DNA of 64,000 nt from Synechococcus sp. PCC 7502. Its GTDB lineage: Bacteria; Cyanobacteriota; Cyanobacteriia; Pseudanabaenales; Pseudanabaenaceae. Where the stretch lies: assembly GCF_000317085.1 (NCBI RefSeq), contig NC_019702.1, positions 1,394,394-1,458,393 of the forward strand, given 5' to 3'. Every line of letters starts with the position of its first letter. Within the stretch, counting starts at the first letter, position 1. Shown piece after piece: positions 47,037 through 56,911 of the stretch. The notes beneath the pieces were generated by a model. That model made no database searches. It was not told the DNA's origin and worked only from the letters and a program-made list of their open reading frames with translations. The position numbers were made by a program, and so were the translations under genes.

Positions 47037-47290
47037 TGCGACCTAAGACTCCTAAGGATTACGAAAAGCTCAAAGCAGAACTCAAGACTCCATTTTTGGG
47101 ATTGCGGCGATTTATTTATTTAGCCTGTGGTACCTCTGGTGCCTTGGGAGCTTATATATTTTTAACCCAACTATTGGCAGGGAAGTCCGAGGTTAGTACT
47201 ACCCTGAGTAATTTAGCAGTGCAAATGGGAGTGATTGGCTTAATGATCTTGCTCTACCGCATAGATCGACCCAAAACCCCTAAGGTTTAA
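47036..47290 (+). CDS. DUF3493 family small membrane protein
   Basis: 84 residues with two predicted membrane helices (about 27-45 and 58-77) framed by basic ends rich in RPKTPK. The segment LKTPFLGLRRFIYLACGTSGALGAYIF is characteristic of DUF3493, a family of cyanobacteria and plastids that includes plant LPA3-related proteins implicated in photosystem II accumulation. It overlaps glmM by one base and is convergent with the SpoIID-like gene, overlapping it by 11 bases. Confidence 0.85.
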   Translation: MRPKTPKDYEKLKAELKTPFLGLRRFIYLACGTSGALGAYIFLTQLLAGKSEVSTTLSNLAVQMGVIGLMILLYRIDRPKTPKV

Positions 47291-48098
47291 CGGGTTCGTC
47301 ACGGTACCACCAAGCCAAAATTTGTACCCAGTTCCAGCCTCTTTGTGCCATTTGCTGACTAATTTTTTGATCAAGATGCTTACCATCGGATACGGGCATA
47401 AACCCATTACCCCAATTAATCCAACTCACAGGCAAACTGGCTCGATAATAGCCCTTAAATCCATCGCGTAAGACGTATCCTGCGGTTTCAACTACGGCTA
47501 GGTCGCTATTTTGATGAATGACTGGTACTGGCGTAGGTTGCTTGGGATCAAATTTGAAGAAACCACTATAAACTTGATCACGGGTATCGCTGACTAGATC
47601 GTAGGGTGCAGTTCCCCACTTACGTTGTTTTTGAGTATTAATGGCATAACTGCGAGCAGCAACAGCTTGTGCCTTAAGTGCGTCTAAGTGCCAACTAGCT
47701 GGCATCTCCGAAGGTACGACACTACGCAGATATTCTTCGAGAGGTAAAATGTTGACAGCGATCGCTTTGCTATTCCAAGACCGAATTTCGATATTACCTG
47801 GGTAAAGGCGATCACCAATCTGGGTTAGTCCGTTGTTAGAGGGCTGAATTAGATTAACTTGAGTTCGAGGCAGAAAGTACCATTTACCCGGATTAAGTGT
47901 AATAGGTTCAGAGTTATTACCAGTGGTTAAGGTTGCAGGCTGGGTTACAGCTACAGGCATTTGTGCATCTGCTTCTTCTTTGATGAGAACCCGTAAAATA
48001 GCAGCATTAGCAGCAGCACCAAGGTTAGCCGAAATTAAGCAGACACACAAACTCAAGAATACTTTTTTAATCATTAGGTAACTCACAGGATCACTCAC
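47280..48098 (-). CDS. SpoIID/LytB-domain protein
   Basis: 272 residues with an N-terminal membrane or signal helix (about 10-32) and a SpoIID domain: LPLEEYLRSVVPSEMPASWHLDALKAQAVAARSYA (residues 118-153) contains the conserved catalytic-region Glu and the PSEM signature, followed by a QVYSG motif. In Bacillus SpoIID is a lytic transglycosylase acting on denuded peptidoglycan. Cyanobacterial members are thought to act in cell-wall processing. Periplasmic location is inferred from the signal. Confidence 0.88.
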   Translation of the reverse strand: MSDPVSYLMIKKVFLSLCVCLISANLGAAANAAILRVLIKEEADAQMPVAVTQPATLTTGNNSEPITLNPGKWYFLPRTQVNLIQPSNNGLTQIGDRLYPGNIEIRSWNSKAIAVNILPLEEYLRSVVPSEMPASWHLDALKAQAVAARSYAINTQKQRKWGTAPYDLVSDTRDQVYSGFFKFDPKQPTPVPVIHQNSDLAVVETAGYVLRDGFKGYYRASLPVSWINWGNGFMPVSDGKHLDQKISQQMAQRGWNWVQILAWWYRDEPVKP

Positions 48099-48223
48099 AC
48101 ACGTTACTTTCGTAAACTTAATGGCTAAACATTATGATTAAACATTAAATTACTGAAAAATTTAGTCTAATAATGTCAGTGTCCCTAAGTTTATGTCAAG
48201 ACCTAAGGATTAATTACATAGAA

Positions 48224-48403
48224 TTAATTGAACCTTTTTTTGCGGCGGCGGGCGATCGCCTTACGCTTTAGTTTTTCAATTGGGGTCTCGAAATGTCTTA
48301 ATCGTTTCATGTCGGCAAAAATTCCAGCTTTGGCTACCTGTCTTTTAAATCGCCGCAAAGCTGACTCAATTCCTTCATTTTCCCCAATATTCACTTGTGT
48401 CAT
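48224..48403 (-). CDS. rpsU: 30S ribosomal protein S21
   Basis: 59 residues read from the minus strand starting [20 protein letters not shown] and continuing with [19 protein letters not shown] to a very basic tail (ARRRKKRFN). This is the S21 family, which binds near the anti-Shine-Dalgarno end of 16S rRNA and helps initiation. The basic C-terminal tail is usual. Bases on the opposite strand give a longer but meaningless frame. Confidence 0.95.
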   Translation of the reverse strand: MTQVNIGENEGIESALRRFKRQVAKAGIFADMKRLRHFETPIEKLKRKAIARRRKKRFN

Positions 48404-48428
48404 TCTGTATTACTCAAAAAATTTTTAA

Positions 48429-48833
48429 CTAGGTTTTAAGAAATTTTACTTTAACGAACTTTATAATTACCGAATCCATAGACTCAGAAGAGTCAGGTTA
48501 TAGCGATCGCATCAAGTACTTACTGATTTAAGTTGCTGGTTATTTAGTTTTCGTTATAGCTACCTTGAAATTCACTACATACTCCCTTACTACTATAAAA
48601 ACACAGCTAATTAAAAGGGGTAAAGGCTACACGCCCATACTCCCAATACGGTAATCTTTCACTACGAAGGGAGTATATCTAAATAATCGATCAAAATATT
48701 TAGATAAAAAAGTGAAGCTGATATGAACTAGATGAATCCATGTCACTTCACGTTAATTTAATTTTGTGATTAATTTTTTGTGATTAATTAATGATCGATT
48801 TCGACAAAACTAAAGCAGTGCTTTGCATCGAGT
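48429..48833. other. Structured intergenic region between rpsU and the RRM gene
   Basis: Just over 400 bases without a gene but with several inverted repeats: ATACTCCCTT (48579-48588) with AAGGGAGTAT (48667-48676), TATCTAAATA (48676-48685) with TATTTAGATA (48697-48706), and GTGAAG (48712) with CTTCAC (48746). The octamer TTCACTAC occurs at both ends of the first pair. It may carry a small RNA or terminators for the RRM gene. Neither is proven. Confidence 0.4.
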
Positions 48834-49139
48834 TTAGTAACGGCGAGAAAATCCATCTCTGTTACCACCACGTCCACCACCACCAGGAGCTCTTTCTTCT
48901 CTAGGTTTGGCTTTATTAACCTTAAGGTCACGCCCCATCCACTCTGCACCGTCTAGGGCTGAGATTGCTGCTTCTTCTTCGGCATCAGTATTCATTTCCA
49001 CGAAACCAAAACCGCGCATTCTGCCAGTTTCACGATCTGTAGGGAGTTGAACACGCTTAACACCGCCATACTCGGCAAAAATGTTAGAAATATCTTGTTG
49101 AGTAACATCATAGGAGAGGTTACCGACGTAAATAGACAT
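48834..49139 (-). CDS. RRM-type RNA-binding protein (Rbp)
   Basis: 101 residues with a single RRM: RNP2 IYVGNL at residues 3-8 and RNP1 RGFGFVEM near residue 43, then a short Gly/Arg tail (GGGGRGGNRDGFSRRY). Cyanobacterial proteins of this form are often cold-induced and bind RNA. The ATG at 49,139 is chosen because a GGAG site lies just upstream and the extra 32 residues of the longer frame are not RRM-like. The preceding 5' leader is AT-rich. Confidence 0.9.
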   Translation of the reverse strand: MSIYVGNLSYDVTQQDISNIFAEYGGVKRVQLPTDRETGRMRGFGFVEMNTDAEEEAAISALDGAEWMGRDLKVNKAKPREERAPGGGGRGGNRDGFSRRY

Positions 49140-49318
49140 GAAATGTATCTCCAGAATCAAATAATTATTGAAGAGATTTAGATTCGGGAAGATGATTGCT
49201 AGATTAGAGAACCTGTCAGCCGAATTAATGCTCACGGAAAATCATAACACAGGTAGAGCTATTATAAACTTAATTTATCTTAACTATCAAAAATTCATTT
49301 ACAAATTCATTTAGAAAT

Positions 49319-50653
49319 TTAAAACTTTTGGAGCTTGGCAATAAAGAAGCCATCCATATTAGATTTATGGGGTAAAATTTTTAGCCACGGATGACTAGAA
49401 TCTGATTGTAACTGGGGAGCAATATTTGGAGTCACAAGTTTCCAGTGGGGGTGGGTTGCCAGAAACTGCTTGATTACAGCTTCATTTTCATCTGGATGAA
49501 TTGTACAAGTTGAATAGACCAGAATACCTCCATTTTTAACCCAAGTTGCGGCTTGATTCAGGAGTTCAGTTTGTAAAATGGCTAGTTTTTTTGATTCCTC
49601 TGGGTTTTGTCGCCACCGAGCATCTGCGTGACGATGAAGAGTTCCTAATCCTGAGCAGGGGACATCTAATAAAACTCGATCCGCTTGATTTTGAAAATCA
49701 GCAAACTCTCTACTATCTCCCACTCGAATTTGCACAATTGATAACCCTAGCCGATCGCAATTTTGTTGGAGTTTTTGGAGACGGCTGGCAGTGCGATCGC
49801 AGGCATAAATTAAACCCTGATTGCCCATGAGTTCAGCTATATGGGTAGTTTTACCCCCAGGAGCAGCACAGGCATCAATTATAGTTTCATTAGGCTGGGG
49901 ATCAAGAATTAAGCCAGTTAGTTGTGCGCTGGCATCTTGAACAGTCCATAAACCTTCCGTAAATCCGACTAGGCTGGGAATATTTCCCGATCCTGTATTT
50001 AGCCTTAGGGCATTAGGGATGAGGGGTAGAGATTGCACTTTAATCTCGGTCGCTTCAAACAAGGTAATTAATTCTGCGGTGGTTATTTTTAAAATATTTG
50101 TGCGCAAATCAATATGGGGCGACTGATTAAACCATTGACATAATTGATCGGTTTCTTCCCTGCCAAATTGTTCTATCCATAATTCAATTAACCAATCGGG
50201 AAAACTATGCAGAGTGCCTAAATCATGAATATTATTAAAAAGTGTGTGTTGTTCCTGCTCTCGGCAAATCTTTCTGAGGACTGCATTTACTAGTCCCGAT
50301 AATCCCCCTAGTTTTACGGATTTAGCTAAATCGACAGTAGTATTCACAGCCGCAGAATTGGGAATCTGGTCTAAAAAAACAATTTGATAAATCCCTATGT
50401 GTAAAATTAATCGGAGATCGGGTGGTTGTTTTGCGGTTGGTTTACCTGTAAATTCGGCAATTAAAGCATCAAGGGTACGTTGCCTGCGGGTAATGCCATA
50501 GACTAACTCTGTTACTAGGGAGCGATCGCTTTTAGAAATATCTGGATAACTCTGCAATAGGCGATCGAGGGCGATATCAGCAAAAGCTTTCTGTTTATTT
50601 ATGGACTTGAGGGCATCAAAGGCTAGTTTGCGGGCATTGGTCATAGATACCAA
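49319..50653 (-). CDS. rsmB: 16S rRNA (cytosine-967-C5)-methyltransferase RsmB
   Basis: 444 residues. An N-terminal NusB-like helical domain (about 5-135) precedes a Rossmann methyltransferase with AdoMet motif DACAAPGGKTTHIAEL and the two RNA m5C motifs DVPCSGLGTLHRH and YSTCTIHPDENE, which carry the release and catalytic cysteines. This domain pair defines RsmB/Sun. Confidence 0.95.
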   Translation of the reverse strand: MVSMTNARKLAFDALKSINKQKAFADIALDRLLQSYPDISKSDRSLVTELVYGITRRQRTLDALIAEFTGKPTAKQPPDLRLILHIGIYQIVFLDQIPNSAAVNTTVDLAKSVKLGGLSGLVNAVLRKICREQEQHTLFNNIHDLGTLHSFPDWLIELWIEQFGREETDQLCQWFNQSPHIDLRTNILKITTAELITLFEATEIKVQSLPLIPNALRLNTGSGNIPSLVGFTEGLWTVQDASAQLTGLILDPQPNETIIDACAAPGGKTTHIAELMGNQGLIYACDRTASRLQKLQQNCDRLGLSIVQIRVGDSREFADFQNQADRVLLDVPCSGLGTLHRHADARWRQNPEESKKLAILQTELLNQAATWVKNGGILVYSTCTIHPDENEAVIKQFLATHPHWKLVTPNIAPQLQSDSSHPWLKILPHKSNMDGFFIAKLQKF

Positions 50654-50744
50654 TTAAACTGAAGATATTAGGCGTTATTTGACTGAGATTTACTGAAGTT
50701 TATTGAATATAGAGAGTATTTTATGGCTTGAGCCAGTAAATAAT

Positions 50745-51683
50745 TTAAGGCATTGACACTGTATCTAAAAGCCTTTGAATGATCTGCTTGGGCGATCGCC
50801 GACCCGCAGGAATAATCCGATGTCCTAAAACATAGGGTGCTAGAAACTTAACATCATCAGGAGTGACATAATCTGCCTTGCGGTTGGGATCAAGGTTAAT
50901 TCGTAAAAATGCCAGACTTTGAGCAGTGCGCTGTAATGCTACTGTGCCTCTGGGACTGGCTCCAAGGGTAATTTCACTATCTTCACGGGTTGCCCTCACC
51001 AAATCCACAATGTATTGGCTGGTGTTGCGGTTAATTTTAATCTGCCGACACTTTTGGCGCAAAGCCAGAATTTCCTCGGGAGTAATACAGGGTTCTAACT
51101 TAGTCACACCGATCGCCCCTGACTGCATTTTTAAGAGGATTTCAATTTCCTGATCACGGCTAGGATAACCAAGGGTAAAGGCAAGCACAAACCGATCAAG
51201 CTGTGCCTCTGGAAGGGGGAATGTGCCTTGATATTCAATGGGGTTTTGGGTAGCGATCGCAAAAAATGGAGACGGAACCGCACGAGAAACGCCATCTATA
51301 GTTACCTGCGCCTCTTCCATAACTTCGAGTAAAGCTGACTGCGCCCGTGGGGTGGCTCGATTAATTTCATCAGCTAATAAAATATTGGCAAATACAGGAC
51401 CGGGTAAAAATTGAAATTGTCCCGATTGGGGATTCCAGATATTTGTGCCAGTGATGTCCGTGGGTAATAGATCAGGAGTACATTGGATTCTTTGAAAAGA
51501 GCCAGCGATCGAGGCAGCTAAGGACTTTGCCAATAGGGTTTTGCCAACTCCGGGTACATCTTCTAATAGGGCATGACCACCAGCCAGTAAAGCCACTAAA
51601 GTAAGCTCAATCGCCTCACCTTTACCCACGATCGCCTTACCTAGATTTTCGACTAGCTGTTGAATCTTGTATTGATCGTCCAT
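50745..51683 (-). CDS. MoxR-family AAA+ ATPase
   Basis: 312 residues. Walker A GVGKTLLAK (about residues 44-52), Walker B ILLADEINRATPRAQSALLEVMEE, sensor 1 in ATQNPIEYQGTFPLPEAQLDRF and the AAA lid domain are all present. MoxR proteins act as chaperones, often with von Willebrand factor A-domain proteins that insert metals or assemble complexes. No such partner is adjacent here. Gene size and motif order are normal. Confidence 0.93.
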   Translation of the reverse strand: MDDQYKIQQLVENLGKAIVGKGEAIELTLVALLAGGHALLEDVPGVGKTLLAKSLAASIAGSFQRIQCTPDLLPTDITGTNIWNPQSGQFQFLPGPVFANILLADEINRATPRAQSALLEVMEEAQVTIDGVSRAVPSPFFAIATQNPIEYQGTFPLPEAQLDRFVLAFTLGYPSRDQEIEILLKMQSGAIGVTKLEPCITPEEILALRQKCRQIKINRNTSQYIVDLVRATREDSEITLGASPRGTVALQRTAQSLAFLRINLDPNRKADYVTPDDVKFLAPYVLGHRIIPAGRRSPKQIIQRLLDTVSMP

Positions 51684-51844
51684 GAGTTATTACTGCAGAT
51701 GACTGGCTTATATTTTTAGGAACTTATATTTTTAGGAAATAGGTTTGAAATATATTTCTGAAACTATGATGTAAAAATTATGACACTAAAATTTACAAAA
51801 CAATTTACAAAAGAATTTACGAAACCAGATTAAGACAACCAAAA

Positions 51845-52342
51845 CTAAAACCGAAATCCTACACCTGTTTGAATTGCTGTAGCTGTACCACCAGCATTAC
51901 GATAACCATCGATCGCAAAAATAATATTGCCAAAAACCACTAAATTACTATTAGGAATAGTGTAATCAATCCCCGGTTGGAAAACTAAGGCTGTTTTATT
52001 ACCTACGGGAGTATTGGTGGAACTATTAGTAAAAGCTATGCCTGTTCCCAAATAAATATCCGTATCAAAGTTAAGAGGATAATCAAAGGAAACTGTAGGC
52101 ACAATGGCAGTACTGCTCCCAAATAATACTTGAGTTCTCAGAGAAATCGGAATTTCTAAAAACTTATACCTCAATGCCGCTACAGCAGAAGTATTTCTAC
52201 CTTCGTTACTATTGACATTACCTTCACTCACGCCAAAACTTAGTCCACCACCGATGTAACTACCATAGGCGGGTTGTGCCTGTACTTGAGAGGTAAAAGC
52301 GAGAAGACCTAGCCCAATTCCTAGTCCTAGTATGATTTTCAT
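51845..52342 (-). CDS. Small outer-membrane beta-barrel protein
   Basis: 165 residues with a clear signal peptide cleaved near QAQ-PAY (residue 23). The mature part consists of alternating hydrophobic/polar strands of about ten residues with glycine turns and ends in GVGFRF, the aromatic C-terminus of outer-membrane barrels. Eight strands are likely. It is probably a small porin or opacity-type protein with no more specific assignment. Confidence 0.75.
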   Translation of the reverse strand: MKIILGLGIGLGLLAFTSQVQAQPAYGSYIGGGLSFGVSEGNVNSNEGRNTSAVAALRYKFLEIPISLRTQVLFGSSTAIVPTVSFDYPLNFDTDIYLGTGIAFTNSSTNTPVGNKTALVFQPGIDYTIPNSNLVVFGNIIFAIDGYRNAGGTATAIQTGVGFRF

Positions 52343-52577
52343 TGTAGTTCTCCATATTTAAAGACTTTTGCTTGGGATTGTATCAGATCAGCGCATAAAT
52401 AGTTGATTTGGGGAGTTAATTGGCTAATGAATTGGCGATCGCTGACTTGAAAGTATAAAAAGCGTAAATAAATACATCTTATCTAAGGTAAGTGTAAGCT
52501 TTGTTTAGCCTGTGCAGAATTACTAGGGATTTTTAGTACAATCAGTGACTTACGGTGATTATTGGCAAGCTCTCTAA

Positions 52578-55500
52578 ATGACTGAAAAACTTACTGAAAA
52601 AGTGATTGAAACAGGCGATCGCATTCCTTTAATTTTAATTATCAGCAGCAAGCCAGATTTCCTGTTAAATTTCAAGTTAAACCATATTCAGCAATGTGAG
52701 TCTATTTCAGAAGCCTTAAAACTGGCATTAGCATCACGAACGGATCAACAATCACAGTGTATTTTGCTTGACTGGGAATTATCAGAATGTTCTCAGCTTA
52801 CCTGTATGAGCGTAACTACTTTGATCGAAAAGAAAGAGGTGCTTCAGCAGTTAGACAAAGCATCCCAAAATTTTGTACCAGTTTTAATCTTAATAGGGAC
52901 AAAGCAGGAAGAAAAGCTTAAAGAAATAGTTACTCCTCTGCATCTAGATTATCTGCTTAAAGAAAGTTTGAGTCAGGAATTTTTAAATTTTGCTATTAAT
53001 CAGGCGATCACTAAGGCAAATCTAAACCAAAAATTAGCAGAAACCGAACGGAAATTACAGAAATATGAACCTAAGAGAAAAAGTAGTAAAAGGATTAGGC
53101 TTAAATCTCTTAAATCTCCAGAAAAATCTCTATCCCTTTATCAATTTGACCCTCAGATTCTTGACCAAGTCAGTGATGCGGTGATTCTGATAGACAAAGA
53201 TTATCGAGTAACCTACTGCAACGATTCTGCTTTAAATCAGTATAAGCTTCCAGCAGATAAAATGCGTGGTAAATACTTAAGCGAATGCTATGAATTTAAG
53301 TGGCTGAATCCTGAAGATGAACATAGAGCCATGGCAGCAATCGAAACTCAGGGCTATTGGGAAGGTGAAAATATCCATCGCCTTTTAAATGGGGAAGAAT
53401 TATGGGTCGGCTCCAGAGTAGTTACACTTAGGGATGAAAGTGGAAATTCTATTGGGTTGTTGGCAACAATCCGCAACATCACAAAGCAAAAATTAGCTGA
53501 ACAATCTCTCAAGGAAAGCGAATTAAAGTTAAGAAAACTAACTGATAATATTCCCGTTGCCCTTTATCAATTTCTGCTCAAACCTGATGGCTCAATGTCC
53601 TTCCCATTTACGAGTCAGGGTACTTTCTCGCTTTACGAACTTACCCCAGAAGCAATTCAAGCGGATGCCAATATCATTTTTACCTTAGTACATCCCTTGG
53701 ATGTGGAACCTTTGTATCAATCCATCCAAATTTCGGCTCAAACCCTAGAACCTTGGCGATGGGAAGGCAGAATATACACGGCTTCAGGAAAATTAAAGTG
53801 GATTTCAGGGATTTCTCAACCCGAACTACTGCCCAATGGTGACATTCTTTGGCATGGCATGGCTAGGGATATTAGCGATCGCAAGGAATATGAAATTGCA
53901 TTACAAAAAAGTGAAGCAACTAATCGTACTATGCTGAATGCTATTCCTGATTTGATCCTACGACTTGCCAGTGACGGCACCTGTTTATCCTATAAAAAGT
54001 CTGGAATTGGAGTAGATAATTGCCAACCAATTAAAAATCATATTTCAGAGGTTTTAACCCCAGAATTGTTGCAACAACAGATGCAAACTATTGAGCAAGC
54101 GATCGCCACAGGAGAATTACAGATTCATGAACATAAACATCTTAAACCCAATCGTATTGTTTATGAAGAGGTGAGAACCTTAGCGATTAATGATCAAGAA
54201 GTTCTGGTGATCGTGCGTGATATTAGCGATCGCAAACAAGCAGAAATTGAACTCAAAACCAAAACTACCGAACTTGATCGATTTTTCTCTGTATCCCTAG
54301 ATTTACTTTGTATTGCGAATATGGACGGTTATCTCCTCCGCCTTAATCCTTCTTGGCAGACTACTCTAGGCTATAGTTTAGATCAACTGGAGGGGAGTTA
54401 TTGCATTGATTATGTTCATCCCGAAGATGTAAAAAGGACTTTGGATGCGATCGCACTTTTTAATACTCAGCCGTACATTGCCAAATTTGTAAATCGCTAT
54501 CGATGCCGTGATGGCTCCTATCGTTGGTTCGAGTGGAGAGGCGCAAGCAGTGGTAACTTGATTTATGCTGCCGCTAGAGATATTACTGATCGGAAACAAA
54601 TAGAAGAGAAATTACGGCGAAGTCAAGAAAATTTATGCCAGAGTGAAGAGCTATTGAAACTAACAATTGACAATACTCCCGTTGGTATCTGCACTTTCAA
54701 CCTTGAAAATCAATTTTTAACTGTCAATCAGTACTTATGTCAAATACTTGGCTACTCACCTGAAGAGCTTATCAAAAAAACTACCTTAGAATTTAGCCAT
54801 CCCAGTTATGCAGAAACCTGTTTGGCAGCTATTTCCCGACTGTTAGCTAATATCACAAAACATGAATGTATAGAGAAACAGTATTTACATAAAAATGGAA
54901 CTCTAATTGATGCTATTACTCGAATCAGTTTGATTAAAAATGCTAAAGGTGAGCCATCTCACTTTGTCGCCACTGTGGAGGATATTACCCAGCGTAAACG
55001 TACAGCGATCGCTCTCCACCAAAGAATAGAGTACCAAAATGTTTTAATGACCCTTACCCAACAGATTCGTCAATCTCTGAACCTAAATCTCATCCTAGAA
55101 ACTACTGTAACCGAAGTCAAAAGAATCTTAAATTGCGATCGGGTAATCATCTATCAGTTGCTTGAAAATGGCTTGTCTAAAATTGTCCAAGAATCTGTAA
55201 ACCCAACTTACCCAGTTATTCTGCATAGCAGTTGGCATGACACACATCTAACATCTGAAATGTTTGAATATTTTATTAACTCTAATATTTTGATTGAGAA
55301 TAATGTTTCCGAACATTCCTTTTTTAAAGATTTATCAGAGTATATGCAGGAAGCAAAGATCAAATCCAAGATTATTGCTCCAATTGTGCATCATATTAAT
55401 AATGTCAATAACGAGGTTAATAATAAAGTTGAAGTCACTAGATGGCAAAGATATGATAAACAGCTATGGGGGCTATTAATTGTGCATTCCTGCGGAGAAT

Positions 55501-56747
55501 TGCGGCACTGGCAACCTGAAGAAGCTGAATTATTAGAACAGATTACTAATCAACTGGCGATTTCTATTCAACAGGCAAGTCTCTACCAACAACTGCAAAA
55601 TCAAGCTAAGGCTGATCGCATCCAGACTGAGGTTACTTTAATAATTAATCAATCTAACAGCGTAAAAGAAGCACTAGATTTGATCTTAAAAAAAGCAAAG
55701 GATTTCCTACAGTGCGATCGCATTCAAATTTTTCAACTAGATGTCAACTGCAACGGCTATGTCCTAAAAGAGGAAGTCTGCTGTCCCGAATTATCAATGC
55801 TGAATACCGTATTTAAAGATAGTTGCTTTGCCCCCAAAGATATAGCCACAGAATATCTGAATGGTCAAGTTACCTATATCAATGATGTGGAAAATGACCC
55901 AAATATTGCTCCCTGTCATGCTGAAATATTGCGCCAGTATCAAGTTAGGGCAAATCTTGTCGCTCCTATTATCTTGGGCGATAGCCTGTGGGGACTATTA
56001 CTCGTACATCAATGCACTGAACCAAGGTATTGGCAACCATTAGAAATCAGCTTTATCCAGCAAATAGGGATGCAGATTAGTACAGCTGTGCAGAAAGAGA
56101 ATCTATATCTACAAATATGTAATGAATTAGATCAAAAGAAAATACTATTGCAAGAAATACACCATCGGGTGAAAAATAACCTGCAAGTTATGTCCAGCAT
56201 CTTGTTTCTCCAGTTTCGTAATGCCCCACTTGCAACTCAGTTAAGCATAGAACAGTATCAAAGCCGCTTGGAGTCTATGGCATTAATTCATGATCAACTC
56301 TATCGTAGTGATGATCTTAGCCTCATTGATTTCTCTAGCTATATTCATAACTTAACCGCCAACCTATTACAGTGTTACTATCCCCATCCAGACCTAATTG
56401 AACTAAACATAGAGGTTAATAACGTATTTCTATCCCTAGATCAATCTATTCCTTTAGGGTTAATTATTAATGAACTGGTCTCTAATTCTTTGAAATATGC
56501 CTTCCCCAATCAGTATGGCAGAATCAATATTCAGCTAACAAAGACCATTCCGCTAAACAAGATGCCAATATCTTTAACACTCTTGGTATCAGATAATGGG
56601 GTAGGTATAAGGCAGGATTCAGCCCTAGACACTTCTCAAAATTTAGGATTACAGCTAGTCCAGAGTTTAACCGAACAATTAGAGGGAGATATTAGCTTTG
56701 ATTATAAAAATGGCTTTAGCGTGCAAATAACTTTCCCGATTACTTAA
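52578..56747 (+). CDS. Multi-PAS/GAF sensor histidine kinase (HisKA_2)
   Basis: A soluble kinase of 1389 residues. Order: a receiver-like segment (about 17-150, acceptor Asp kept in CILLDWEL but the first acidic pocket lost), then five PAS modules (about 195-310, 315-440, 445-560, 565-685 and 695-810), two GAF modules (about 830-1005 and 1020-1175), a HisKA_2 dimerisation segment EIHHRVKNNLQVMSSILFLQ (near 1195) and an HATPase domain. The GAF domains have no obvious chromophore cysteine. It precedes the REC-AraC gene by 164 bases and is its likely partner. Confidence 0.93.
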   Translation: MTEKLTEKVIETGDRIPLILIISSKPDFLLNFKLNHIQQCESISEALKLALASRTDQQSQCILLDWELSECSQLTCMSVTTLIEKKEVLQQLDKASQNFVPVLILIGTKQEEKLKEIVTPLHLDYLLKESLSQEFLNFAINQAITKANLNQKLAETERKLQKYEPKRKSSKRIRLKSLKSPEKSLSLYQFDPQILDQVSDAVILIDKDYRVTYCNDSALNQYKLPADKMRGKYLSECYEFKWLNPEDEHRAMAAIETQGYWEGENIHRLLNGEELWVGSRVVTLRDESGNSIGLLATIRNITKQKLAEQSLKESELKLRKLTDNIPVALYQFLLKPDGSMSFPFTSQGTFSLYELTPEAIQADANIIFTLVHPLDVEPLYQSIQISAQTLEPWRWEGRIYTASGKLKWISGISQPELLPNGDILWHGMARDISDRKEYEIALQKSEATNRTMLNAIPDLILRLASDGTCLSYKKSGIGVDNCQPIKNHISEVLTPELLQQQMQTIEQAIATGELQIHEHKHLKPNRIVYEEVRTLAINDQEVLVIVRDISDRKQAEIELKTKTTELDRFFSVSLDLLCIANMDGYLLRLNPSWQTTLGYSLDQLEGSYCIDYVHPEDVKRTLDAIALFNTQPYIAKFVNRYRCRDGSYRWFEWRGASSGNLIYAAARDITDRKQIEEKLRRSQENLCQSEELLKLTIDNTPVGICTFNLENQFLTVNQYLCQILGYSPEELIKKTTLEFSHPSYAETCLAAISRLLANITKHECIEKQYLHKNGTLIDAITRISLIKNAKGEPSHFVATVEDITQRKRTAIALHQRIEYQNVLMTLTQQIRQSLNLNLILETTVTEVKRILNCDRVIIYQLLENGLSKIVQESVNPTYPVILHSSWHDTHLTSEMFEYFINSNILIENNVSEHSFFKDLSEYMQEAKIKSKIIAPIVHHINNVNNEVNNKVEVTRWQRYDKQLWGLLIVHSCGELRHWQPEEAELLEQITNQLAISIQQASLYQQLQNQAKADRIQTEVTLIINQSNSVKEALDLILKKAKDFLQCDRIQIFQLDVNCNGYVLKEEVCCPELSMLNTVFKDSCFAPKDIATEYLNGQVTYINDVENDPNIAPCHAEILRQYQVRANLVAPIILGDSLWGLLLVHQCTEPRYWQPLEISFIQQIGMQISTAVQKENLYLQICNELDQKKILLQEIHHRVKNNLQVMSSILFLQFRNAPLATQLSIEQYQSRLESMALIHDQLYRSDDLSLIDFSSYIHNLTANLLQCYYPHPDLIELNIEVNNVFLSLDQSIPLGLIINELVSNSLKYAFPNQYGRINIQLTKTIPLNKMPISLTLLVSDNGVGIRQDSALDTSQNLGLQLVQSLTEQLEGDISFDYKNGFSVQITFPIT

Positions 56748-56911
56748 AACCGCCATTCTGACTAACCCATTAACAAATACCTTAACTACAGAGAGATGAT
56801 GGAATATACTGCTAAATAATCGCAAAGTTCGCCTTTTTATCATGAGGATCAATTGGTAATTACTGGTAACTAATAGTAGTGTATAAAATTAATAGTACTG
56901 TTTGGATGTAA

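Noticed and set aside
48228-48428. 66-codon plus-strand frame
   Set aside because: It is antisense to rpsU, whose minus-strand product is a clear S21 protein.
51780-51835. AATTTAC-A3 repeats as a CRISPR-like array
   Set aside because: Short, imperfect, AT-rich units with no spacers. Low-complexity sequence.
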